From: Deltaproteobacteria bacterium | Lineage (GTDB): Bacteria > Desulfobacterota > Syntrophorhabdia > Syntrophorhabdales > Syntrophorhabdaceae | Assembly: GCA_029553295.1 (NCBI GenBank) | Contig: JAKPCK010000088.1 | Span: forward strand, 1-38,528 | Direction of reading: 5' to 3' | DNA: 38,528 nt | Part shown: positions 18,800 to 27,471 of the stretch, piece by piece | Position numbering within the stretch: the stretch's first letter is position 1 | Layout: each line of letters starts with the position of its first letter | Translations under genes and position numbers: made by a program | Notes under the pieces: generated by a model | Seen by the model: only the letters and a program-made list of their open reading frames with translations | What the model was told of the DNA's origin: nothing | Database searches by the model: none

Positions 18800-20042
18800 A
18801 AAGAATGGGAGGACAATAAAATTGCATTGTTCTTTTTGCGGTAAGAGTCAGGATGAGGTCAAAAAACTCATTGCAGGACCCATGGTATATATATGCGATG
18901 AGTGTGTTGGCCTGTGCAATGAGATTATCCAGGAGGAGGTAAAAAAGGAGAGGCTCGACTATATAAAGACCTCCATGCCCAAGCCCAATGAGATAAACAG
19001 GCTCCTGGATGAATACGTAATAGGTCAGGAATATGCAAAAAAGGTGCTTTCAGTTGCCGTCTACAATCACTACAAGAGGATAGAGACAAAGGCAAAATTC
19101 GATGATGTGGAGATACAGAAGAGCAATATACTCCTCATAGGGCCTACAGGCTCAGGGAAGACCCTCCTTGCCCAGACCCTTGCCAAGATACTCCACGTGC
19201 CATTTACCATAGCAGATGCCACAACACTGACAGAGGCAGGCTATGTGGGTGAGGACGTGGAGAACATTATATTGTATCTCCTCCAGGCCGCTGATTACAA
19301 TGTGGAAAAGACAGAGAAAGGTATTGTCTATATAGATGAGATAGACAAGATATCGAGAAAGACAGACAGCCCCTCCATAACTAGGGATGTGTCAGGAGAG
19401 GGCGTCCAGCAGGCACTTTTAAAGATAATTGAGGGGACAATCGCCAATGTTCCGCCAAAGGGCGGTAGAAAACACCCCCAGCAGGAATACATAAGGGTAG
19501 ATACATCCAATATACTCTTTATATGCGGTGGTGCATTCAATGGTATAGACTCCATAATAGCGAACAGGATAGGCAAAAAGGGTATTGGATTCGGTGTGGA
19601 TGTAGAGGGCGGCAGGGACAAGAGATATTCAGAACTCATAAAGGAGATACAGCCGGAAGACCTCCTCAAATACGGCCTCATACCGGAGTTTATAGGCAGA
19701 TTACCCATTATAGCCACCCTTGAGGAGTTGAGTGAGGAGGCCCTTATAGAGATACTAAAGAGACCGAAGAACGCCATATCCAAACAATACAAGAAGCTCT
19801 TTGAGCTTGAGAATGTAAAACTGACCTTTACTGAGGGCGCATTAAGGGCAATAGCAAAAGAGGCCATGAAGAAGAAGACAGGCGCCAGGAGCCTGAGGGC
19901 AATTATGGAAAAGGTTATGCTCGATATCATGTATGAGATACCATCCATGTCCAATGTAAAAGAGTGTGTTGTAAGTGAAGAGGTCATAATAAACCATGAC
20001 AGACCCATCCTCATTTACGAGGAAGAGGCAGATATAGCATAA
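18792..20042 (+). CDS. clpX: ClpX ATPase, unfoldase of ClpXP
   Basis: A hexameric AAA+ unfoldase that recognises tagged and regulatory proteins and threads them into ClpP. At 416 residues it is the expected size. N-terminal zinc-binding domain with Cys13/16/35/38 (CSFC...CDEC), Walker A GPTGSGKT (117-124), pore loop GYVGED, Walker [10 protein letters not shown] (178-186), the ClpP-docking IGF tripeptide in KGIGFGVD, and the arginine-finger/sensor region ([29 protein letters not shown]). It is the last gene of the operon, overlapping clpP by 8 bases. A T/A-rich stretch (T7-G-T7-GA7) follows the stop, which could aid termination but forms only a weak stem. No lon gene follows inside the window. 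Confidence 0.98.
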   Translation: MIKKNGRTIKLHCSFCGKSQDEVKKLIAGPMVYICDECVGLCNEIIQEEVKKERLDYIKTSMPKPNEINRLLDEYVIGQEYAKKVLSVAVYNHYKRIETKAKFDDVEIQKSNILLIGPTGSGKTLLAQTLAKILHVPFTIADATTLTEAGYVGEDVENIILYLLQAADYNVEKTEKGIVYIDEIDKISRKTDSPSITRDVSGEGVQQALLKIIEGTIANVPPKGGRKHPQQEYIRVDTSNILFICGGAFNGIDSIIANRIGKKGIGFGVDVEGGRDKRYSELIKEIQPEDLLKYGLIPEFIGRLPIIATLEELSEEALIEILKRPKNAISKQYKKLFELENVKLTFTEGALRAIAKEAMKKKTGARSLRAIMEKVMLDIMYEIPSMSNVKECVVSEEVIINHDRPILIYEEEADIA

Positions 20043-20072
20043 TTTTTTTGTTTTTTTGAAAAAAATTGATGT

Positions 20073-20101
20073 TTGACATTTAAAACAAGAGTTGTTATAT
20101 T
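20073..20101 (+). promoter_or_regulatory. Strong sigma-70 promoter of the tRNA pair
   Basis: A perfect TTGACA (20073-20078), a 17-base spacer and TATATT (20096-20101) end 10 bases before the mature 5' end of tRNA-Val. No GC-rich discriminator element is evident beyond GCCACTGTG. Confidence 0.75.
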
Positions 20102-20111
20102 AAGCCACTGT

Positions 20112-20186
20112 GGGCGGGTAGCTCAGCGGGAGAGCATCGGCCTTACAAGCCGGGGGTCACAGGTTCAAAACCTGTTCCGCCTACCA
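20112..20186 (+). tRNA. tRNA-Val (anticodon UAC), CCA encoded
   Basis: The cloverleaf folds fully. Acceptor GGGCGGG pairs with TCCGCCT (G-U at both ends), the D stem is GCTC/GAGC, and the anticodon stem TCGGC/GCCGG encloses loop CTTACAA with anticodon TAC at 20144-20146. The T arm is ACAGG-TTCAAAA-CCTGT, then discriminator A and an encoded CCA. Length is 75 bases. Confidence 0.96.
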
Positions 20187-20193
20187 TTTATGC

Positions 20194-20271
<78 letters not shown>

Positions 20272-20294
20272 TTTTTTTGTCCGCACGTTTTTTG

Positions 20295-21167
20295 ATGGTC
20301 TCGGTAATCATAACCACATACAATAGAAAAAAATTTCTCTTCCATGCTGTCAACTCTGTAATTCAGCAAGATTTTCAAGATAAAGAGATTATCGTAGTTG
20401 ATGATGGGTCTGATGATAAATCCTATGAGATAGTAAAGGATTTGCCTGTCCGTTATGTCTGGAAGCCCAATGGAGGTATAAGCAGTGCCAGGAATGCCGG
20501 TATAAGACTGTCCAGGGGTGATTACATTGCCTTTCTCGATGTGGATGACCTGTGGCTAAAGAATAAGCTTTCCATTCAGATGGAGGCCATGATAGAGAAG
20601 TATTATCCTGTGTCCTATACAGACGAGATCTGGCTTAAAAACCACAAGAGGATAAACCAGAGGCAGAGGCACAGGAAGTATTCAGGCCATATCTTTGATA
20701 GATGCCTCCCCCTATGCATAATAAGCCCTTCATCTGTTGTCATCAAGAGGGAGGTCTTTGATTCTGTTGGTCTTTTTGATGAATCACTACCTGTTTGCGA
20801 GGACTATGATATGTGGCTCAGGCTTTCATCGAGATACCCCATACTCTTTATTGACAGACCCCTTATAATAAAAAACGGCGGCCATGAGGACCAGCTATCG
20901 AAAAGATATGAGGTCATGGACAGGTTCAGGATAAAAAGCCTTGTGAAATTGTTGGACAGCAATACACTGGATATGGATATGCGTGAAAAGGCTATAGGGG
21001 AGCTGGAGAGGAAGTGTCATATAGTGGCAAGGGGCGCAATAAAGAGGGGCAGGTTTGATGAGGCCAAGACCTTGATGAAACTGGTAGTGACATACAAAAA
21101 AGGTGAAAAAGACCGAGGACAAGAGCGCCTATTAACATTTACAAAACACAGCGATGAGATGGATTAG
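20295..21167 (+). CDS. Family 2 glycosyltransferase
   Basis: A GT-A fold glycosyltransferase likely to transfer a nucleotide-sugar to a lipid-linked or surface glycan acceptor; the sugar is not predictable. ATG 20295 begins MVSVIITTYNRKKFL, the canonical GT2 N-terminus. In-frame TTG codons at 20277 and 20292 would start inside or beside the tRNA terminator T run. Motifs: VVDDGSDD (35-41), the NGGISSARNAGI block and the metal-binding LDVDD (81-85). EDYDMWLRLS, the acceptor-side ED motif, lies near 180. At 290 residues it is a normal length. No good Shine-Dalgarno is visible, and the gene starts only 23 bases after tRNA-Asp, so it may be read through from the tRNA promoter or weakly translated. 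No other glycan genes are nearby. Confidence 0.88.
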   Translation: MVSVIITTYNRKKFLFHAVNSVIQQDFQDKEIIVVDDGSDDKSYEIVKDLPVRYVWKPNGGISSARNAGIRLSRGDYIAFLDVDDLWLKNKLSIQMEAMIEKYYPVSYTDEIWLKNHKRINQRQRHRKYSGHIFDRCLPLCIISPSSVVIKREVFDSVGLFDESLPVCEDYDMWLRLSSRYPILFIDRPLIIKNGGHEDQLSKRYEVMDRFRIKSLVKLLDSNTLDMDMREKAIGELERKCHIVARGAIKRGRFDEAKTLMKLVVTYKKGEKDRGQERLLTFTKHSDEMD

Positions 21168-21373
21168 TATAAGTCCATTGACGATTTATAGCTATTAAGG
21201 GGGCATCCCCAGACAAGGGTCTTTAGGTCTTTTTTATATGAATAGGCCTAAAAGCCAGCCTCAGACATCTGGACTGAGATTTGGTTGTTAGGCGCCGTCA
21301 TAAAATACTGTTTGCAATTTTTAATTTAAAATCGTAATAGTTAGTAAAAGGACAATATTTGGGGGTAAGAATT
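21168..21373 (+). other. Intergenic stretch with small hairpins before the receiver-CheC gene
   Basis: A GGGG-GCAT-CCCC hairpin (21199-21210), then AGAC-AAGG-GTCT (21211-21222) and a T run (21230-21235) may together end the glycosyltransferase transcript. Further on, CTCAG and CTGAG arms fall within 21258-21280. A weak promoter-like pair, TTGCAA (21312-21317) with 17 bases to TAATAG (21335-21340), precedes the next gene. I see no recognised riboswitch. Confidence 0.3.
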
Positions 21374-22342
21374 ATGAAGATACTTGTTGTAGACGATTCG
21401 TTCTATGCAAGGCAACTTATTGTCAGGGCCCTTACAAAGGCCGGTCATACTATAACTGAGGCATCCGGGGGGATAGAGGCCATAGATATATTCAAAAAAG
21501 AGGTCTTTGACGCAGCGACCGTTGACATGATTATGCCGGATATGGACGGTATAGAGCTTATAAAAAGACTGCATGCATTAAACAGAGACATACCCCTTAT
21601 TGCTGTTACCGCTGATATACAGGATGAGACAAAAAAAGATGCCCTCGAGGCAGGTGCCATTGCCTTTGTATCAAAGACGGCAAAACCAGATGTAATCTTG
21701 AATATACTCAATAGCTTAAAAGAGGAATCCGATTTTTTCTTTTTATCTATGGATGAAAAAGATGCCTTTACAGAGCTGATAAATATATCCATGGGCCAGG
21801 CAGCTGGTGCATTGAGTTCACTGCTGGGGCGGCGCATTATCTTAAAGGTGCCGTACTTTGAGATAGTAAAGGCATCGAGACTGAAGGGATTTTTTGAAGA
21901 AAAACTGGAGCATGTAGGTGCGGCAATACACCAGAGATTCTCAGGGACTATAAATGGATTGGCCTCCCTTGTCCTGCCCTATGAGCATGCAGTATTGCTT
22001 GTCCGCATCTTATTGTCTGTTGAAAAGGACATCAACCGATTAACACCATCAGAACAGACCGTACTTGCAGAGGTGGGTAATATTGTTTTAAACTCTGCCA
22101 TATCTACACTGGGCAACAGGCTCAATACAAGGCTGGCCATAAGTATCCCTGATGTGCATCTCAACAAGCCTGGCGGTGATATAGCAGATTTTATAACATC
22201 ATATACCTGTGATTCAGAACATGCCATAATAATATTGAGTCACCTGACCATAAGTGAGGTAGAGCTTATATCCTATATCGTCCTCATCTTGCCGAGGGTT
22301 GCCATCATAAAACTGTTGAGGGAGCTTAGGGCTCAGATATGA
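21374..22342 (+). CDS. Response-regulator receiver fused to CheC-type phosphatase
   Basis: A two-domain signalling protein of 322 residues. The CheY-like receiver (1-118) has the acidic pocket Asp7/Asp8, phospho-acceptor Asp51 (TVDMIMPDMDG), Thr79 and Lys101 (VSKTAKP). The CheC-like domain (about 121-315) has both phosphatase motifs intact. The first is D130-x3-E134-x2-N137-x22-P160 and the second T229-x3-E233-x2-N236-x22-P259, matching the CheC consensus [DS]-x3-E-x2-N-x22-P except Thr at the first position of the second motif. It could dephosphorylate CheY-type receivers, possibly its own. ATG 21374 lies 8 bases after GGGGG; the in-frame TTG at 21359 is less likely. It overlaps the following HD-GYP gene by ATGA. 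No CheA, CheY or MCP gene is in the window. Confidence 0.88.
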   Translation: MKILVVDDSFYARQLIVRALTKAGHTITEASGGIEAIDIFKKEVFDAATVDMIMPDMDGIELIKRLHALNRDIPLIAVTADIQDETKKDALEAGAIAFVSKTAKPDVILNILNSLKEESDFFFLSMDEKDAFTELINISMGQAAGALSSLLGRRIILKVPYFEIVKASRLKGFFEEKLEHVGAAIHQRFSGTINGLASLVLPYEHAVLLVRILLSVEKDINRLTPSEQTVLAEVGNIVLNSAISTLGNRLNTRLAISIPDVHLNKPGGDIADFITSYTCDSEHAIIILSHLTISEVELISYIVLILPRVAIIKLLRELRAQI

Positions 22343-23751
22343 AAAGTGACATTACAGAGATAATCCTCGAAAACTGTGGCCTTGGGGCTATAAAAATCGA
22401 TAGCCAGGCGAGGATAGAACTGTGGAATAGATGGATGGAGTTAAGGACTGGTAAATCCGGCGAATCTGTTCTGGGCTGCCCACTGAAAGAGGTGTTTACA
22501 GATGCTGATAATTCCTTTTTTGATACAGTCCAGTATGTCCTTTCTACAGGTCTGCCAAGGGTATTGTCCCCTGTCTTTCACTTTTTTTTGAACCCCTATG
22601 ATAGCCAGTCAAAACAGCTTGTAAAGATTTTACCTCTTTTTGACCAGTCAGCGGATATCACAGGCACCCTCATACTCATTGAAGATATGACAGCCCATCT
22701 TGAATATGAATCAGAGATAGAGACAAAGGCAAGAGAATTTAAAGAATTTGGGAAAAAGGCAAAAAAAGATGAGGAGGAGGCCCTGGACTGGCTAAAACAG
22801 CAGATCCAGTTTAATAATGCCATAACCGAATGCCTTGAAGAGGGGATTATCATCTACAACAGGGCAGGTATAGTGACCTTTGTCAATCCTACTGCAGATA
22901 AACTACTCCAGTGGAGCAGGATGGAGCTTGTGGGATTGAACATCAATGTATTTCTGTCAGGGGAAAGCAGGGTAAAGGATGTATTGAAGACTGGCGAGAG
23001 TATCCACAGCGACAATGAGCTGTTCAGGAGAAAGGACGGCTCATCTTTTCCTGTCTCTTATATCTCATCACCCATCATCTTGGAGGGTAAGATAAAATGG
23101 GGTATTGTTACATTTCAGGATATAACAGAGAGGAAGCGCATAGAAAAGGAGATAAATGAAAACCTTGAGAGGCTGAAAAAGGTCCTGGATGACACGGTAA
23201 AGGCCCTTTCGTTTGCCGGTGAGATGAGGGACCCCTATACTGCCGGTCACCAGAGGAGGGTCACCCAGCTGGCGCTGGAGATAGCTAAAGAGATGTCATT
23301 GGGAGACAATATAAAGGAGGCAATAAGGATATCAGGGATACTCCATGATATAGGTAAGATAACAATACCTGCAGAGATACTGAGTAAACCAGGAAGACTA
23401 ACAGAATACGAGAGGATTATACTCAAGGGGCACTCACAGGTGGGATATGAGATGATAAAGGCAATAGATTTCCCTCTCCCTGTAGCGGATATTATTATCC
23501 AGCACCATGAAAGACTTGATGGCTCTGGCTACCCAAACGGCTTAAAGGGTGATGAGATAAGACTTGAGGCAAGGATACTTGCTGTTTCTGATGTGGTGGA
23601 GGCCATGTCGTCCCACAGGCCATACAGGCCAGCCCTGGGAGCAGAAAAGGCACTGGAGGAGATAGAGAGAAATGCAGGTACACTGTATGATGAGGAGGTT
23701 GTAAAGACATGCGTAAGGCTGTTCAGGGAGAAGGGATTTACACTCGAATAG
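22339..23751 (+). CDS. PAS-PAS-HD-GYP c-di-GMP phosphodiesterase
   Basis: It probably hydrolyses c-di-GMP, in the cytoplasm. Domains over 470 residues: an N-terminal PAS-like region (1-115, KIDSQARIELWNRWMELRTG), a short coiled, Lys/Glu-rich linker (125-155), a second PAS (about 160-275, YNRAGIVTFVNPTADKLLQWS) and HD-GYP (about 290-470). The metal and signature residues are intact: HDIGK (His336-Asp337), QHHERLDGSGYP (His389-His390, GYP 397-399). Translation is coupled to the receiver-CheC gene upstream (ATGA overlap), implying that the phosphatase/receiver output is linked to this phosphodiesterase. It opposes the cyclase at 1701. A short AGGCT-GAGA-AGCCT hairpin (about 23769-23782) follows the gene, without a U tract. 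Confidence 0.92.
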   Translation: MKSDITEIILENCGLGAIKIDSQARIELWNRWMELRTGKSGESVLGCPLKEVFTDADNSFFDTVQYVLSTGLPRVLSPVFHFFLNPYDSQSKQLVKILPLFDQSADITGTLILIEDMTAHLEYESEIETKAREFKEFGKKAKKDEEEALDWLKQQIQFNNAITECLEEGIIIYNRAGIVTFVNPTADKLLQWSRMELVGLNINVFLSGESRVKDVLKTGESIHSDNELFRRKDGSSFPVSYISSPIILEGKIKWGIVTFQDITERKRIEKEINENLERLKKVLDDTVKALSFAGEMRDPYTAGHQRRVTQLALEIAKEMSLGDNIKEAIRISGILHDIGKITIPAEILSKPGRLTEYERIILKGHSQVGYEMIKAIDFPLPVADIIIQHHERLDGSGYPNGLKGDEIRLEARILAVSDVVEAMSSHRPYRPALGAEKALEEIERNAGTLYDEEVVKTCVRLFREKGFTLE

Positions 23752-23845
23752 GGACATAATATCCCTGCAGGCTGAGAAGCCTTAAACCTTATAGGCAAAT
23801 AGATCAAAGATTGAACATAGAATATAGAACTTTTCAGGTGATTTC

Positions 23846-25007
23846 ATGGCAGAGATAGGCAGGGCATTATCAGAGCTTGAAAGGATGGCTGCCCAGTATA
23901 AAAAGGCAATCGAGTCCCTTAACGAGAGTGAGGAGAGCCTTGAGCTTGCCATATCAGGCTCTAATGGCGGTCTGTGGTATCTATCCTTTGACCCTGAAAG
24001 ACCTGATATTATCCCTGATGAGATATATATCTCACCTACCTTAAAGAGGTTTATCGGCTATGAAGACCATGAATTTCCAAACTCTGTAAAGGCATGGAAG
24101 GAAAGGATTATCCCTGAAGATCTAATACTTGTAAATAAAAGCGCCCAGGAACACCTGGAAGGAAAAAGGGACATCCATAAGGTAGAATATCGTATATACC
24201 ACAAAGACGGCAGCATCCGTTGGATTCACAGCAGGGGTAAGATATTAAGGGATAGTTCAGGTAGGCCCATAAAAATAGGCAGGTATAGACTGGGATATAA
24301 CAGCGAGGAAAAAGGCAGAGGAGGATTTAAAAGCAGGAAAGGAGAGGCTCCAAAGTCTTTCAAAGAACCTTCTCAATAAACTCGAGGCAGAGCGCCGTCA
24401 CATGGCAAGGGAACTCCACGATGAGATTGGCCAGGCCTTAACTGCCATAAAGATAAACCTCCAATCCCTCCAGAGGATAAACGACCCTACTGCCTTCAAA
24501 AAGAGGCTCGATGACAGTATAGGGATAGTAGAGAGGACCCTCAATCAGGTAAGGGACCTGTCTTTAAACCTGAGGCCTTCACTGCTCGATGATATAGGCC
24601 TTGTCCCCACCATAAGGTGGTATGCAGACCGGCTCTTTAAGACAACAGGTATAGCAATAGAGCTTAAGATAGATGAGATCAAGAAAAGGCCGCCCCTTGA
24701 GATTGAGACAGCATGTTTTCGCATAGTCCAGGAGGCCCTAAATAATATTGTAAGGCATGCAGGGGCAGGCAAGATTACCATAGAACTGAGGATGGTGGAT
24801 GGATACCTTGACCTTGAGGTCATAGATGACGGCATTGGTTTTGATGTAAGGCATGCCATAGAGGATGCCCAGATGGGGAAAAGCCTCGGGATACTTGGTA
24901 TGAGGGAGAGGGCAGAGTTGTCAGGTGGTGAGATAGTAATAGAGTCTAATGCAGGGGGTAGCACAAAGGTTAAGGCCCGTTTTCCGGTAGATATGGATGT
25001 GCAATGA
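23846..25007 (+). pseudogene. PAS-HisKA_3 sensor histidine kinase, broken by a +1 frameshift
   Basis: The first segment (23846-about 24277) encodes a PAS domain with its PAC end (EYRIYHKDGSIRWIHSRGKIL, SSGRPIKI). The expected continuation AGIDWDITARKKAEEDL is in the +1 frame from 24279. One extra G in the GG at 24278-24279 explains the break exactly. The second frame then runs intact to 25007: phospho-acceptor helix MARELHDEIGQALTAIK, N box QEALNNIVRHA, G boxes DDGIGFD and LGILGMRERAELSGG, a NarX/DesK-type kinase. Repaired length is about 386 residues, with no transmembrane segment. ATG 24402 lies inside the HisKA_3 helix and is not a natural start. The stop overlaps the response-regulator start by ATGA. 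It is decay or a sequencing error; the motifs remain well preserved, so any decay is recent. Confidence 0.85.
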
Positions 25008-25684
25008 GAGACAGAAAAGGCAAAAATATAAAGGTTGTCCTCGCTGAAGACCATACCCTTGTGAGAAAAGGCATAAAAGCACTCCTTGAGGAGCTTGAAG
25101 GTATAGATGTGGTGGCTGAGGCAGGGGATGGCCATGAGGCAATAAACGCTGTTGAGACAAGTGGCCCTGATATAGTGTTACTCGATATTGCCATGTCTGG
25201 TTTAAACGGCCTTGAGGTGGCATCGAGGATAACAAAGGATTTTCCCGATACAAAGGTGATATTACTATCCATGCATGCAAACGAGGAATATGTCTTCCAG
25301 TCCCTTAAGGCAGGCGTTGCAGGCTATCTCTTAAAGGATGCAGGGACAGCAGAGCTCGAGCTTGCCATAAGGAGTGTTATCCGTGGGAGATATATCTGAG
25401 CCCCCAGATATCAAAACAGGTTGTCACAGATTACATGGCCCGCACTGAAGGCAAGACAAGGGCAGGGCAGTCAATGGATTCAAACCCATTTGAGGTCCTC
25501 ACATCAAGACAGCGGGAGATTACAGCTTATTGCCGAGGGATATACCACAAAGGAGATAGCAAAGAGGCTGAATATAAGCATAAATACAGTAGAGGCCCAC
25601 AGGACCCAGATTATGGAACAACTGGACATACACAATATAGCAGGCCTTGTAAGATATGCTATCCGAACAAAGCTGGTGGAATAA
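25004..25684 (+). pseudogene. NarL/FixJ-type response regulator, broken by two frameshifts
   Basis: The receiver domain (25004-about 25385) is normal: AEDHTLVRKG, phospho-Asp in DIVLLDIAMSGLNG, and Lys in YLLKDAG. The frame then stops early (RGRYI, stop at 25397). One missing G in the GGG at 25384-25388 would restore RGEIYLSPQISKQVV and the linker through LTSRQRE. A second break near 25518-25524 (two bases lost or one gained) is needed to reach LQLIAEGYTTKEIAKRLNISINTVEAHRTQI, the LuxR-type HTH, which ends at 25684. So the order of frames is A, B, A. The repaired protein would be about 227 residues, normal for the family, and is the cognate partner of the overlapping kinase. As written, no DNA-binding regulator can be produced. 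Confidence 0.85.
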
Positions 25685-25793
25685 GACCCTTCAAAAACCT
25701 TATTGCCATAGATTAGGTTTTTATAGTCCTTCTGATTTCCTTATGGGTAATACCTGAAATTATCCCTGTAATAGTCCTTCAGAACCTTCTGGC

Positions 25794-26495
25794 TTATGCC
25801 CTTCTTTTGCATTTTTTAATGCAATTTTTGCACATAAGCCTTGCATTGTAGAGCTCAAAGAATCTCTCGGGGTGTCTGTGATAGAGGTATTCCCACTGGA
25901 CAATGGCTGCTATTGATAAAAGGAGGATAGAGTAAGTCCAGAAGGAGGGTATGAATACCATGGGAGAAAACGCCATAAGGTAACCCCAGTTATTTATCCT
26001 GCATGTGTTACAGCATTTGTTTCCTATTATTGTCTGAAATGGACACCAGACTGTGGCACAGAATTCATCCATGAAGATAAAAAATATTACAATTATGAAT
26101 ATCCACAGATCGCTCAGCATGTCTGCCTTTCTCCAGAGCCACATGGTCATTACCAATAGAATCCAGTAGATGGCTGACCTGATTGCGCCATTATCCATCT
26201 TTTTTTTATATTTTTTTAACCCCTCTCTTTTGGAGGTATTATCAGTACCCGCCTCCTGATAGTTTATGCTGTATATCTTTCCGAGATTTATCTTTTTATT
26301 CAATGAAGGGATAAATCTCTTTATCAAAACGAGGATAGTCAGTAGCCATAAGATATGATATGTCTTTATCGAGGCAAAAAGGCTATATGTAAAAAACCTT
26401 TTCAGTATATCAGGCCCTGCTATGGCAAGGACAAATGAGACAATGAGTATTGCGCCCTTTACGGCAAGCTCAACCCCGTTTTTGTTAAATTTCAT
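25794..26495 (-). CDS. Cys-rich polytopic membrane protein of unknown function
   Basis: A 233-residue inner-membrane protein with about five or six hydrophobic segments (near residues 9-28, 43-60, 103-121, 127-146 and 170-200). A Lys-rich hydrophilic loop (about 66-100) lies between the second and third. The C-terminal third holds eight cysteines in three groups: CATVWC, KCCNTC and a final CKNCIKKC, which could bind metal or an Fe-S cluster or form disulfides. The fold recalls uncharacterised conserved membrane proteins containing CPFQ...NKCCNTCR...W, but I cannot name a function. It lies 22 bases downstream of the CsgG-like gene on the same strand, so is probably co-transcribed with it, and converges on the decayed regulator. 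No clear Shine-Dalgarno precedes the ATG. Confidence 0.75.
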   Translation of the reverse strand: MKFNKNGVELAVKGAILIVSFVLAIAGPDILKRFFTYSLFASIKTYHILWLLTILVLIKRFIPSLNKKINLGKIYSINYQEAGTDNTSKREGLKKYKKKMDNGAIRSAIYWILLVMTMWLWRKADMLSDLWIFIIVIFFIFMDEFCATVWCPFQTIIGNKCCNTCRINNWGYLMAFSPMVFIPSFWTYSILLLSIAAIVQWEYLYHRHPERFFELYNARLMCKNCIKKCKRRA

Positions 26496-26517
26496 CTATT
26501 GAGTATTTTTTTAAAGG

Positions 26518-27234
26518 CTACTGGAGTTTTATGGATTTTTTTGTCCTCTCTTTTCTCGCAGCCTCTTTTTCGTTATATTCTTTCATGCAGGAATCATCCT
26601 TGCCTTTTACAAGAGAACACTGGAGGTATTCTGCAATCTCGATTATGCACGCCCTTATGGCCTTACCTGTTGGGGTTTTTTCCTGATTGGAGAGATCCCC
26701 TGAAAATAGACCAAATCCACCTCTTAGGCTCAGACCCGATGACTCTGAAGACGCCTCTATGGTCCTTGCATCTACAATAGCCCCTGTCTCTGTACTGACA
26801 ACCTTCAGGTCAACGGCTATATAGGCCTCGTTCTTTTTTCCCCCTATGGTGAAGCCCATAAAGCCGAACCCTGCACCACTCCCGCTCGTGTGTTCTTCAA
26901 AGGAAGACACAGTACCAGCAATGAGATATTTTGCTGCTTTAAGGTTACCTATCTTGACCCTTGTGGCATCATCCACCAGACCTGATTCGCTTATCTTCTG
27001 TTCGCTTATGACCTTGTCAATCTCTCTTCTCTCGAGCACTTGAAAGGCCTTTGTGCTTACCAACTCAGATATAAGCATATCCTGGAGTTCCTGGCCTGTA
27101 TTACCCCTCCACCATGCTGCACCTGTCTTGTTGGAGAATCTTAATACCCCTACTGTTGGTTTGTCTTCTGCAAAAGCTATAGATACAGAGAACAGAAAAA
27201 CTAATGTTATTGCCAAAAAGATAATTTTTTTCAT
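26518..27234 (-). CDS. Secreted CsgG-family protein
   Basis: A 238-residue exported protein of the CsgG/HfaB/FlgO superfamily. Signal peptide MKKIIFLAITLVFLFSVSIAFA ends at a signal-peptidase I type site (AFA-ED) with no lipobox Cys, unlike curli CsgG. The CsgG core runs from about residue 25 (PTVGVLRFSNKTG) through MLISELVSTKAFQVLERREIDKVISEQ, a hallmark, and SGLVDDATRVKIGNLKAAKYLIAGTV. An extra Gly-rich segment (GSGAGFGFMGF) occupies the region where CsgG has transmembrane hairpins. The tail is Lys/Glu-rich. The ATG is preceded by AAGGGGG with 7 bases spacing. It is divergent from the barrel-protein operon, sharing the 27235-27471 control region. Curli-type secretion is not implied on its own; no CsgA, CsgE or CsgF is seen. 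Confidence 0.85.
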   Translation of the reverse strand: MKKIIFLAITLVFLFSVSIAFAEDKPTVGVLRFSNKTGAAWWRGNTGQELQDMLISELVSTKAFQVLERREIDKVISEQKISESGLVDDATRVKIGNLKAAKYLIAGTVSSFEEHTSGSGAGFGFMGFTIGGKKNEAYIAVDLKVVSTETGAIVDARTIEASSESSGLSLRGGFGLFSGDLSNQEKTPTGKAIRACIIEIAEYLQCSLVKGKDDSCMKEYNEKEAARKERTKKSIKLQ

Positions 27235-27281
27235 TTTAGCCCCCTTGTGGGAAACATTAATTGTAATTTAATCTAATCGAT

Positions 27282-27312
27282 ATAATAACCAATATTAACC
27301 TATATATGTCAA
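27282..27312 (-). promoter_or_regulatory. Candidate promoter of the minus-strand CsgG-like gene
   Basis: Read on the minus strand, TTGACA (27307-27312) is followed after 19 bases by TATTAT (27282-27287), about 48 bases before the ATG. The spacer is longer than ideal. It is nearly back-to-back with the plus-strand promoter at 27334, so the two units may be co-regulated. Confidence 0.45.
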
Positions 27313-27333
27313 TAAATAAAAAATTATTATTTC

Positions 27334-27362
27334 TTGACAATATACCCTGTGGCGGCTACAAT
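27334..27362 (+). promoter_or_regulatory. Sigma-70 promoter of the envelope operon
   Basis: A perfect TTGACA (27334-27339), a 17-base spacer and TACAAT (27357-27362, 5/6) are present. The predicted 5' leader before the barrel-protein start is about 100 bases, unusually long for this window, and AT-rich, with no obvious strong hairpin. Confidence 0.7.
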
Positions 27363-27471
27363 GGAATTATAATTTACGGATATCTAGATTCAAAAGTATT
27401 GGCATGTGATAAATGTCATTTACAATTTTTGATTATCTGTTAATAATAAAAATTATATAAGGAGGTCTGGA

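Noticed and set aside
19328-20014. 228-codon open frame antisense to clpX
   Set aside because: It is fully inside clpX, whose catalytic motifs are intact; the antisense translation is Ser/Ile-rich with no recognisable domain, as expected from codon bias.
21168-21373. c-di-GMP (GEMM) riboswitch before the receiver-CheC/HD-GYP genes
   Set aside because: It was considered because of the downstream genes, but no match to the GEMM core could be identified; only small unrelated hairpins are seen.
24270-24290. Programmed frameshift in the histidine kinase
   Set aside because: The required shift is +1, with no classic slippery sequence or stimulator, and the partner regulator is broken too; decay or error explains it better.
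24545-25135. 196-codon antisense open frame across the kinase/regulator junction
   Set aside because: The kinase and receiver motifs on the plus strand are unmistakable even with the frame breaks; the antisense product has no family features.
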